A DNA stretch of 64,000 nucleotides from Paenibacillus sp. JJ-223 (lineage in GTDB: Bacteria; Bacillota; Bacilli; Paenibacillales; Paenibacillaceae): NCBI RefSeq assembly GCF_927798175.1, contig NZ_CAKMMP010000005.1, forward strand, positions 310,001 to 374,000, written 5' to 3'. Numbering within the stretch: the first letter of the stretch is position 1; each line of letters opens with the position of its first letter. A model generated the notes under the pieces. The model saw only the letters and a list, made by a program, of their open reading frames with translations, was not told the DNA's origin and searched no databases. Position numbers and translations under genes: made by a program. Below, piece after piece: positions 33,686 through 40,625 of this stretch.

Positions 33686-33919
33686 TATATAAGTTGAACG
33701 AATGATTTCTACACGGAGCCACTACGTGGTCAGAACCATCTTCCGATCGCTGTTATCCCCAGATTTTTTTGATTCCCTTTGTTCAAGGGGAAAATCCGGT
33801 GATAAACCCATGCTTCCGATGCAGCTTTCTTTCAGAAAGCTTTTAAACGAACGCTTCGCTTCTCCAGATTCGTTCTGCCCTCTCCGTTATCGTGTAAAAT
33901 GTATAGTTCAACTTATATA
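33686..33919 (+). repeat. MITE-like repeat, copy B (complete)
   Basis: A 234-base element bounded by a perfect 14-base inverted repeat, TATATAAGTTGAAC and GTTCAACTTATATA. Copy D (53571-53804) has the same length and near-identical ends. Subterminal sequences also pair (TCTACACGG and CCGTTATCGTGTA). Inside is a small hairpin, GCTTTCTTTCAGAAAGC. It encodes nothing and needs a transposase supplied from elsewhere if mobile. Confidence 0.9.
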
Positions 33920-33991
33920 ATCAATATTTTCTTCTATTACTACCCGAAAAGCTAAGGAATGCCTTCATCCCTGCCGATCGGATAAATCCAT

Positions 33992-34076
33992 CTTACCTTT
34001 TTTCCGCGCTGGCGCTGCCGCTTCGACGCCTGAATTGTGTACGAATATCGTCGGGGCCAAGTCGGAAAAACGTGGG
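33992..34076 (-). promoter_or_regulatory. two-box repeat element, copy 3 (diverged)
   Basis: Minus strand: ACGTTTTTCCGAC, then CCAGCGCGGAAAAAAGG and TAAGAT. Spacing between the TTAC and CGGAAAAA reference points on the plus strand is 71 bases, identical to copies 1 and 2. Read in the matching frame all three copies place a stop codon 25 residues after a FFR tripeptide. It follows directly after the VOC gene terminator. Divergence is high, so membership rests mainly on geometry. Confidence 0.4.
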
Positions 34077-34085
34077 GTTTTACAT

Positions 34086-34129
34086 AAAAAAAGGAGGACC
34101 CCCGCTTGACGAATCAAGCCATGTCCTCC
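34086..34129 (-). terminator. terminator of the VOC gene cluster
   Basis: Minus strand: GGAGGAC pairs with GTCCTCC around an inner GCTTGA/TCAAGC stem, followed by TTTTTTT. It begins 15 bases after the stop of the gene at 34144. Confidence 0.88.
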
Positions 34130-34143
34130 CTTTTCCACCTATT

Positions 34144-34818
34144 TTATTTTTCGATCGTCCGCTGTTCCTTCAGCTGCTGCCAGCTTCCCAAATGCATCGC
34201 GCCCACACCTCGAATGGTCACGGTCATTGGAAAAATTTGCGCCGGTTTATCGGAGAAAAACCAGATGCGTTCCTTTTTCACCACGATGAACAAACCATTG
34301 ACGTCGCCGATCGGTGCGAAGGTATCGCTCCACTCACGCCAAGGCTCCAATCCCTGCCGACCGAGTTCAAGCACGGATTGGGATACGTCTTCGCTCACCA
34401 GCCCAATCTCGCATACGCTAACCAAATCCCCTGCCCCGAAGGCATGATCGCTTTCGTTCAGAACCGTATGATGCGCGATCAGCTCCAGAATATTGCCGGA
34501 AGGGTCCTCAAAGTACAAGGAATGGGAGTTCCAATTGACGGAATACGTTTCATCCCGGCCCTCGTGAACATTCAGCGTCGTACGCTCCGAGATCCAAGCC
34601 TTCGCCTCGCGGAAGCGGTTTGACGGAATCATCCAGGCGAAATGGTAAAACGGCTCATAGGCCGCCGGGCTTTCCACGAAAACCATGCGCGTCCATCCAA
34701 TTTGCAGCGAAAACGAATCCGACGTAATCGTCACCGCTGGCAGGCCAAGCACGTTTTCGTAAAAATGCCGCATTTCTTTCATATGTGCCGTATATAACCG
34801 GACTTCTTCAATAATCAT
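34144..34818 (-). CDS. VOC family protein (glyoxalase/bleomycin-resistance fold)
   Basis: A 224-residue VOC-superfamily protein. The first module (residues 3-120) shows LYTAHMKEMRHFYENVLGLP, then HSLYFEDPSGNILELIAHH, the usual glyoxalase-like pattern. Residues 125-220 look like a second, weaker module (VCEIGLVSEDVSQSVLELG). VOC proteins bind a metal through His/Glu and carry out isomerase, dioxygenase or drug-binding roles; here the substrate is unknown. It lies 32 bases downstream of another VOC gene, probably in one operon that also includes the FMN reductase. The start ATG follows GAGGAGACAGC. Confidence 0.82.
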   Translation of the reverse strand: MIIEEVRLYTAHMKEMRHFYENVLGLPAVTITSDSFSLQIGWTRMVFVESPAAYEPFYHFAWMIPSNRFREAKAWISERTTLNVHEGRDETYSVNWNSHSLYFEDPSGNILELIAHHTVLNESDHAFGAGDLVSVCEIGLVSEDVSQSVLELGRQGLEPWREWSDTFAPIGDVNGLFIVVKKERIWFFSDKPAQIFPMTVTIRGVGAMHLGSWQQLKEQRTIEK

Positions 34819-34850
34819 GCTGTCTCCTCCTCATCGAATGTTGTAAGATT

Positions 34851-35303
34851 TCAGCGTCCGTGCATTCGCTCCCATTTCTTCCAGGGCACCATGCCCAGCT
34901 CGGGTTTGGCTTCGTCAGGCAGCATCGAGATGAATTCCAGCGAATGGCCGTCCGGGTCTGTAAAATATACCGATACGGCAGGCATCCAGCCGAATACGTA
35001 GAGATCGCCGATATCATCCTCCAGGAAGTTACGCGTTTTGATGCCCCGGCCTTCCAAATAATCGACTGCATGTTTCATGTCCTCGAGCGATACCTCAAAC
35101 GCAAAATGCTGACGCAGCACCTCGGACGGGTCCTTCTGCCAAAGTCCCAGCATCGCCTTGCCTTTCCCGCCGATCCAATAAAAGCTTCTTCCCCGCTCGG
35201 GCTGCCCGTAGGCAAACGTCAATCCAACAACCTGCTCATAGAATCGATGGGACCTTTGCAAATCGGTTACGTTAAGATGGGTTTCAAAAATGCCTTTAAT
35301 CAT
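34851..35303 (-). CDS. VOC family protein (glyoxalase-like)
   Basis: A 150-residue single-module VOC protein. The start at 35303 (MIKGIFETHLNVTDLQRSHR) gives the normal length; the frame is open for 16 more codons. The family pattern is clear: FYEQVVGLTFAYG, GGKGKAMLGLW, HFAFEVSLEDMKHAVDYLEG and SVYFTDPDGHSLEFISML. The His at HLNV, His at QHFAFEV and Glu at LEFIS are candidate metal ligands. It resembles fosfomycin-resistance/glyoxalase-type members, but resistance cannot be claimed. Confidence 0.85.
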   Translation of the reverse strand: MIKGIFETHLNVTDLQRSHRFYEQVVGLTFAYGQPERGRSFYWIGGKGKAMLGLWQKDPSEVLRQHFAFEVSLEDMKHAVDYLEGRGIKTRNFLEDDIGDLYVFGWMPAVSVYFTDPDGHSLEFISMLPDEAKPELGMVPWKKWERMHGR

Positions 35304-35371
35304 GGGATCCCTGCTTCCTCGTATAATTTTGTCATCAAGGTCTTCGGTCAATTTGCGAGCTTTACCTTATA

Positions 35372-35938
35372 TCATGGTTTCTGATCCGGATTCAGCGCCT
35401 GCGCAAGCTGCAGGAACGAACCGACGACGCGCTGCACACGTTCCTCAATGTCCGAACTTCCTTCGTATTCTTCATATCCGTCATAGGTCGCCTCAAATCG
35501 TCGCCGCTGCGAACCCCCGATCGAGATCCATTCCGGCGCATTAATGCCGTGCAGATTGCGGACGATGGCTTGCAGCTGCAATAAGGAGCTGACGCCTACC
35601 GCCCCGCCGGATGAACTGATGGACAGGACCGGTTTGCCGCTAAAATAGGACTGACCCAGATGATCAAGCGCGTTCTTGAGCACGCCGCTAATGCTGCCAT
35701 GATACTCCGGCGTAGCCAAAATAACGGCTTTGGCTTCCAGCATGCGGCTTTTCAACTCGGCGACATGGGTGTTGTCCTCCATTTTTTCGTCCGGTGCGTA
35801 GAACGGAAGAGGTGTTTCGTACAAGTTAAACAGGACGGCATCATGCCCTTTTTCACGGATCAATTGAGCCGCATACTCCGCCAAACGCGTACTGGTTGCA
35901 TGCTTTCGGTTGCTGCCGGTGATGACCAAAACGTTCAT
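35372..35938 (-). CDS. NADPH-dependent FMN reductase (flavodoxin-like fold)
   Basis: A 188-residue flavin reductase. ATG at 35938 (MNVLVITGSNRKHATSTRLA) is chosen for its AAAGGAGTGAGTGAT leader. The N-terminal GSNR..S.TR.LA loop binds the FMN phosphate. The middle ATPEYHGSISGVLKNALDHL is the second FMN contact, and PVLSISSSGGAVGVSSLLQL completes the fold. It would use NAD(P)H to reduce flavin or a quinone/azo substrate. It is the first gene upstream of the two VOC genes in the same direction, so it may belong to a small detoxification cluster. Confidence 0.88.
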   Translation of the reverse strand: MNVLVITGSNRKHATSTRLAEYAAQLIREKGHDAVLFNLYETPLPFYAPDEKMEDNTHVAELKSRMLEAKAVILATPEYHGSISGVLKNALDHLGQSYFSGKPVLSISSSGGAVGVSSLLQLQAIVRNLHGINAPEWISIGGSQRRRFEATYDGYEEYEGSSDIEERVQRVVGSFLQLAQALNPDQKP

Positions 35939-36084
35939 ATCACTCACTCCTTTAAGTTCGAGGCAAATTGGATGTTTAAATCTCGGTTTTTTAGGTCTTT
36001 CAGGTTGCTTTATGCCATTCTTTCTTCTTATTCTACAGTCAACAACGCCTTCGGATCGTCAGTATATGGATGTAACTTTCCAAA

Positions 36085-36110
36085 CAAAAAAACTCAACCT
36101 CTCGGTTGAG
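36085..36110 (-). terminator. terminator of the two-component operon
   Basis: Minus strand: CTCAACC, loop GAGA, GGTTGAG, then TTTTTTTG. It lies 60 bases downstream of the response regulator stop. A second hairpin (CTACGAC/GTCGTAG) is found just before it at about 36123-36140. Confidence 0.88.
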
Positions 36111-36169
36111 CTTGGAAAAATTCTACGACTTTGGTCGTAGTTTATTGCGGAATCTGCCCGCCTAACGCG

Positions 36170-36898
36170 TCAGTCCATCCACCCGTTGCGAACAGCCAGC
36201 ACGGCAGCCTGCGTGCGGTCGGCCAGACCCAATTTGTCCAGCAGATGGCTGACATGGGTTTTTACCGTTTTTTCCGTGATGACCAGCCTGGCAGCGATAT
36301 CCCGGTTATTCATGCCCTGCGCGATCAATGCCAATACTTCGCGCTCGCGCCGGGTGAGAAGACTCAGGCCGTGATCGGCTTCTTTGCTATCCATCGCCGG
36401 TTTGGCCGGAAAATCCGCTGCTTCCTGAACGTTAGGCTGAACAGGCAGCGATCCCGCCCCGTTCATGGGCACCTCGGAAGAAGCGAGCATATGCATGATC
36501 TGTTCCGCTGCAGCCGGATGGAGCTCGACCTTGCCTGCATGCACGTTTCGTATGGCTGCGGCCAACTGCTCCGGCTCGATGTCTTTCAACAGGTACCCTT
36601 TCACCCCGGCTTGTACCGCAGGCACGACATGATCCTGATCCGAAAACGACGTAAGCACAATGATCCTGCTCTCCGGCACATCGGTCCGCAAACGGGCTGA
36701 TGCTTCAATTCCGTTCAATCCAGGCATGTGCAAATCCATCAACACCACGTCCGGACGGAGCAGGCCCGCCTGCTCCAAGGCACCCAAACCATCTGCCGCT
36801 TCGCCAACCACTTCCATGTCAGGCTGCGTGGCCAGAAACAGGTACAGCCCCCGGCGCACCATCGTATGATCGTCCGCAAGCAATATTCGAATCTTCAT
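36170..36898 (-). CDS. NarL/LiaR-family response regulator
   Basis: A 242-residue response regulator. The receiver domain (1-120) has the acidic pair D9-D10, the phosphorylated D55 in VVLMDLHMPG, the Thr/Ser switch in IVLTSFSD and the Lys in GYLLKDI. A 40-residue linker of unusual length (SLPVQPNVQEAADFPAKP) precedes the LuxR-type HTH (LLTRREREVLALIAQGMNNR, IAARLVITEKTVKTHVSHLL). It should be phosphorylated by the kinase encoded immediately upstream, with which it shares a four-base ATGA overlap. Targets are not evident. Confidence 0.94.
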   Translation of the reverse strand: MKIRILLADDHTMVRRGLYLFLATQPDMEVVGEAADGLGALEQAGLLRPDVVLMDLHMPGLNGIEASARLRTDVPESRIIVLTSFSDQDHVVPAVQAGVKGYLLKDIEPEQLAAAIRNVHAGKVELHPAAAEQIMHMLASSEVPMNGAGSLPVQPNVQEAADFPAKPAMDSKEADHGLSLLTRREREVLALIAQGMNNRDIAARLVITEKTVKTHVSHLLDKLGLADRTQAAVLAVRNGWMD

Positions 36899-38586
36899 CG
36901 ATGTTCCTCCTGACTCAGGATCGGTTCGGGCGGAAGTGGAATGACCGCTTTCACCGAAGTTCCCTTGCGCGTCGAACTGGTCAGCTCCAATCGGCCGCCG
37001 AGCGACTCGGCCCGTTCCCGCATGATGGATAGACCCAGCGATCCCGGCGGTTGTCCGCCACGCCTTTTGGCCCCGCCGTTCCCCTTATCCTTAATCGTCA
37101 GCATCACCTGTTCCGCGTCCAGTTCCAGCTTAATGTCGACAGCACTTACTCCGGCGTGCTTGCGAACGTTATTCAGCGCCTCCTGGCCGATGCGCCATAA
37201 CCCTTCCTCGATGCTGCGCGGCATGGATCGCATACCGGTACAACTGGCGCTCACAATCAGCCCCTGCCCTGTGCCATATTCGCGCAATGCCTCAAGCATC
37301 CCGCGCTCAAGCCCGGCTGGCCGGAGCTGCAAAATCAATGCCCGCATTTCCTTCAGCGCCTGCCTGGACAGAGAGCGGATATCTTGCATGGCGTCTCGGA
37401 TGAGTACCCACTCAGGCGAGTCGGGCAGCATGCTCTCCGCCCCCTGTGCCGTCAGCGACAGCGAAAACAGCATCTGGTTGACCGAATCATGCAAATCCCT
37501 GGCCAGTCGGTTCCGTTCCTCCAGCCGAGCCAGCTCGCGCCGCTGTTCGGCCAGCTTCATTCCTTCCCATGCGGTTCCGATATGGTCCGCGAGCGCCTCC
37601 AATACCTCCAGGTCGGCCTGTACATCGTCATTCAGCGTATCTCTGCCGATCACCAGCAATCCCTTCTCCTCCGACGCTCCGTATGTAACAGGAGCAACCG
37701 CACCTGCTCTAAGTTCAGGCAATGCGGCCTCCAACGCGCCGCCGGCTCCAATCGCGACAATCTCCTCTTGGCTTAGCACGGCTGAAGTCTCGCGTTCAAA
37801 CATGCCGGGAAGCATATCCGCCTCCGATTCCAACAAAAGGCGTTTCCGCAGACGCATGCCTGAACCGCGAACATAATCGGCCTGGATGATAGAATCTTTG
37901 CTCTCCCGGACAAGAAAAAGGATCATGGGCCAATCGTAATATTTTCCGATCAGCCGGATGGCGGTTCCGGCCAGATTTTCCGATCCTGCGGCTTCGTTTA
38001 CGACTTGTCCCATGGCATTGCCGAACTCGCCCAGCTTGGAATACAGGTCAGCCCTTCGCTGCTCTGCGCGATATAATCTCATCCGTTCCAGCGCGCTGCC
38101 GATCTGATAGGCCACCGCCTGCAGCAATGCGAGCTCGCTATCGCTGAAATGCGCCTTGCCCGGTGCAGCAACGTTCAGCAGTCCGAGCAGCTTTTCCCCC
38201 GATCTCAGCGGTATGGTCGCATGATGCGTGATGTCCTGCGTATCTCCCCATGCATGCAAGGCAGCCTTCTCCAGCCGTTTGCAATTCAGGATGTTGACGG
38301 CGTTGTCCAGGCGGCCGTCCCAAAATCGGTTAACGCACCAGCAGGTACCGCAGCGCATCGGTTCCCCGCCGCGATATTTAAGCGCAGGCGGCACATGCTC
38401 GTCAGAGATGCATTGGTAGCTGCCGCGCTCCCCGATGAGAAATACCCACCCGGCAGTCAATCCGGTCAATTCAAGCAGCTTGCCTACGACGGTATCCATC
38501 ATCGCTCCAAGATCATTCGATGTGTTCAGCGTCTCGGCAATCGTCTTGAGCGTGTACATTTCCCTGATTCCGGCTTGTTCCGACAT
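36895..38586 (-). CDS. GAF-domain sensor histidine kinase (HisKA_3, NarX/LiaS type)
   Basis: A 563-residue cytoplasmic kinase without membrane helices. Two GAF-like sensor domains occupy about residues 12-175 and 190-340. The HisKA_3 box is EERNRLARDLHDSVNQMLFS with phospho-acceptor H366. The ATPase domain has the N box EALNNVRKHAG (about 469) and the G box GSLGLSIMRERAESLGG (about 515). The first GAF domain holds four cysteines, C79, C82, C84 and C102, in CGTCWCVNRF and NILNCKRL. They could bind a metal or iron-sulfur cluster, or sense redox state. It is translated together with the response regulator downstream. Confidence 0.93.
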   Translation of the reverse strand: MSEQAGIREMYTLKTIAETLNTSNDLGAMMDTVVGKLLELTGLTAGWVFLIGERGSYQCISDEHVPPALKYRGGEPMRCGTCWCVNRFWDGRLDNAVNILNCKRLEKAALHAWGDTQDITHHATIPLRSGEKLLGLLNVAAPGKAHFSDSELALLQAVAYQIGSALERMRLYRAEQRRADLYSKLGEFGNAMGQVVNEAAGSENLAGTAIRLIGKYYDWPMILFLVRESKDSIIQADYVRGSGMRLRKRLLLESEADMLPGMFERETSAVLSQEEIVAIGAGGALEAALPELRAGAVAPVTYGASEEKGLLVIGRDTLNDDVQADLEVLEALADHIGTAWEGMKLAEQRRELARLEERNRLARDLHDSVNQMLFSLSLTAQGAESMLPDSPEWVLIRDAMQDIRSLSRQALKEMRALILQLRPAGLERGMLEALREYGTGQGLIVSASCTGMRSMPRSIEEGLWRIGQEALNNVRKHAGVSAVDIKLELDAEQVMLTIKDKGNGGAKRRGGQPPGSLGLSIMRERAESLGGRLELTSSTRKGTSVKAVIPLPPEPILSQEEHR

Positions 38587-38678
38587 TTGGCTTGCTCCCT
38601 CCCATCTCCGCGAGTAATCATTCCATTATTGTATACAATCGGCGGAGGTTAGGGAAGTTCCCGCAGCACCGGCAGCGG

Positions 38679-39161
38679 TCACCCGAGTTTCTTGCGTTCC
38701 GTGCGGGATGAGGCCAGCGGATCCATGTTGATCAGGCCGCGGTCAGCCAGCGCGAGCGCCATTTTATAGAACGCACGCGTGCGGATTTTCGTATACGTAT
38801 CTTTGCTTACGGGCGGATCGAACACGTGGTTGTACACCTTGTAATCAAAAACATCGTCATCCTTCATATATCTTTCGGTCACGAGAATTTGTTCCTTTTC
38901 GCTCAGCCTTGAAACAATCGTTTCGATCGTATCGCAGTATGCCTGCCTTGCCCGCCGCACGTCCACGTTATGGATCGCCGTTCGGGCCGTCGAATCGCCC
39001 GTAACATTGGTTGCGCCATGAAATCGAGCCGTATAACTGGCCGTCACCATCGCCTCGCGCTCCTCAAAAGCGACCGTTTTATAAATGCGGTATTTTTCCA
39101 AAGCCGCTTCCACCGCGGCCTGCGTTTTCCGTCGATCCAATTCAGGCAATGTCATTTCCAT
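38679..39161 (-). CDS. ArpU-family phage late-gene transcriptional regulator
   Basis: A 160-residue ArpU-family protein, the sigma-like late regulators of Gram-positive phages. Typical features are the N-terminal LPELDRRKTQAAVEAALEKY, the basic VRRARQAYCDTIETIVSRLS stretch, and the sigma region 4-like C-terminus SEKEQILVTERYMKDDDVFD with VSKDTYTKIRTRAFYKMALA. It is divergent from the XRE repressor gene across 380 bases. No tail genes are adjacent, the nearest being 7.2 kb downstream on the same strand. It is the obvious candidate activator of the two tail modules; that link is inferred. Confidence 0.87.
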   Translation of the reverse strand: MEMTLPELDRRKTQAAVEAALEKYRIYKTVAFEEREAMVTASYTARFHGATNVTGDSTARTAIHNVDVRRARQAYCDTIETIVSRLSEKEQILVTERYMKDDDVFDYKVYNHVFDPPVSKDTYTKIRTRAFYKMALALADRGLINMDPLASSRTERKKLG

Positions 39162-39237
39162 ATTCGTTCCCTCCTAGTTAACCTCTCGAATTAGAGTTCT
39201 TCTGTTCCACCATGAATGCAACACCCAAATTCCGGCG

Positions 39238-39292
39238 ATTTCATTGCCTTTTGGAACACGGCATAGGTCGCCCGTTCCGGTGAAATCGCACT
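39238..39292. repeat. large inverted repeat upstream of the arpU-like gene
   Basis: GCGATTTCA (39239) pairs with TGAAATCGC (39283), with an inner pair GGAAC/GTTCC. The structure lies in the 5' region of the ArpU-like gene, about 75-130 bases ahead of its start codon. It could be a leader hairpin or a cruciform-type protein site. No T-run follows on the minus strand. Confidence 0.6.
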
Positions 39293-39440
39293 ACACAATC
39301 AGGGAAAAATAGCTTATAATTTACATTGTGTTCGCATATTGTTCGTATTTCTATTTGAGAATACCACTTTCTGGAGAGCAGAGTAAACCCTCATATCCGT
39401 TCATTTTGCAGACATAACTAAAGCCATTCTCTCGTTTTCT

Positions 39441-39500
39441 TTACCTTTTGGCATCAAAATATCTTATTCCTTTACCTTAAGGTATAAATGCGTTATATTA
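39441..39500 (+). promoter_or_regulatory. promoter and operator-like palindromes of the XRE repressor gene
   Basis: A perfect 12-base palindrome TACCTTAAGGTA (39474-39485) overlaps a possible -35 TTTACC (39472-39477). A -10 TATATT (39495-39500) follows at a 17-base spacing. A related half-matching site TTTACCTTTTGGCAT begins at 39441, exactly 31 bases (about three helical turns) upstream. This is the layout of a repressor that controls its own promoter cooperatively and perhaps also the divergent arpU-like gene. Confidence 0.6.
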
Positions 39501-39543
39501 TTTGCAACAAATGATTCCCTATATAAAAGGAGTGGCATGAATT

Positions 39544-39987
39544 GTGGAACACGCATTTGGTCCGTACCTTAAACATCTCCGGGAACAGCAAGGGTTCAGC
39601 ATCAACCAACTCGCCGATGCCGCCGGCATTAGCAATTCGCAAATTTCACGAATCGAGAACGGCGTCCGGGGCGTTCCCAAACCTGCAACGATTCGCAAGC
39701 TCGCTGACGCGCTATCGGCATCCTACCCCGACATGATGCAAAGAGCAGGATATATCGAAGAAACAGGCTCTGTTCCCGGAATGGCCGATGCACCCGAGTG
39801 GGCAACCTACAAGGACCGCAGGGATTTCAAAAAGATGCTGGAAGAGGAAGATGATCTGATGTTCGACGGCATTCCGCTCGATGCCGAAGACAAAAAGCGA
39901 ATCAAGGACGTGCTTACCGGGCTATTCTGGGAGGCCAAAAAAATGAACAAACGCAAGAAGCCAAACGAGCCGGACGATCGCCAATGA
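39544..39987 (+). CDS. XRE-family transcriptional repressor
   Basis: A 147-residue repressor with an N-terminal helix-turn-helix (residues 8-62: YLKHLREQQGFSINQLADAA, GISNSQISRIENG). The C-terminal half is acidic (EEEDDLMFDGIPLDAEDKKR) and ends with a basic tail. The start is GTG at 39544; GGAG lies 11 bases upstream, somewhat far. It resembles ImmR/phage cI-like repressors that are paired with an ImmA/IrrE protease, which is indeed the next gene 42 bases downstream. It likely silences the arpU-like gene and thereby the tail block. Confidence 0.88.
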   Translation: MEHAFGPYLKHLREQQGFSINQLADAAGISNSQISRIENGVRGVPKPATIRKLADALSASYPDMMQRAGYIEETGSVPGMADAPEWATYKDRRDFKKMLEEEDDLMFDGIPLDAEDKKRIKDVLTGLFWEAKKMNKRKKPNEPDDRQ

Positions 39988-40029
39988 GGCACTGCACCCT
40001 AAACCAAATCCTGCGGCAGGTGGTTTGAT

Positions 40030-40446
40030 ATGGATGACATCGTAAACAAGCTGATTCGAAAACACCGGACGAACTGCCCGTTCAGCATTGCCAGGGCCTT
40101 GGGCATACAGATTCGGTTCACCAATTTGGGAAAATCGACCAAAGGGCTCTACTTCCGAAAGCTGCGGCGCAGATTTATCGTCATACACAACGATTTGCCT
40201 CCGGAATGGCAGCGTTTCGTATGCGCCCATGAGCTGGGGCACGACCGTTTGCATAAGGGAATCAACCGCTTTTTCCTGGAGGAGCATTCTTACTTTGCTC
40301 CCGGCAAACTGGAGAGGCAAGCCAACCGGTTTGCCATCGCCTTGCTGACTTTTGGAACCACCCCCGAGCCGGATGAACCGCTCGAAAAATTTTGTCTGCG
40401 TACAGGCTTGCCCCGTGAAGCGCAGCATTTTTTTCACCCACATTAA
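40030..40446 (+). CDS. immA: ImmA/IrrE-family metallo-endopeptidase
   Basis: A 138-residue zinc protease with the motif HELGH at residues 67-71 (CAHELGHDRLHKG) and a downstream LERQANRFA holding the likely third ligand E95. In ICEBs1 and related phages, ImmA cleaves the cognate ImmR repressor after DNA damage or quorum signals. The adjacent XRE gene makes this the expected role here. The ATG at 40030 follows GCAGGTGGTTTGAT. No LexA-type box was seen, so protease-dependent derepression is the most likely induction route. Confidence 0.88.
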   Translation: MDDIVNKLIRKHRTNCPFSIARALGIQIRFTNLGKSTKGLYFRKLRRRFIVIHNDLPPEWQRFVCAHELGHDRLHKGINRFFLEEHSYFAPGKLERQANRFAIALLTFGTTPEPDEPLEKFCLRTGLPREAQHFFHPH

Positions 40447-40625
40447 GAACATACGGTCTCCATTTTCCAAAATAATGACTACCGGTCGATAAAGACGGAC
40501 AGATGTCATCTTCAGGTTATGTATTTTTACGCAAATCGCGAGATTTCCTTAATATAGTCTGTTAAAATATGACGTGAGCCGGGTCCGGCTTAGTAGATTA
40601 TTATTTGGGGAGGGTACGGATTCAT

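Noticed and set aside
39329..39346. SOS (LexA) box upstream of the arpU-like gene
   Set aside because: GTTCGCATATTGTTCG is a direct repeat, not the inverted GAAC-N4-GTTC that LexA of Gram-positive bacteria binds.
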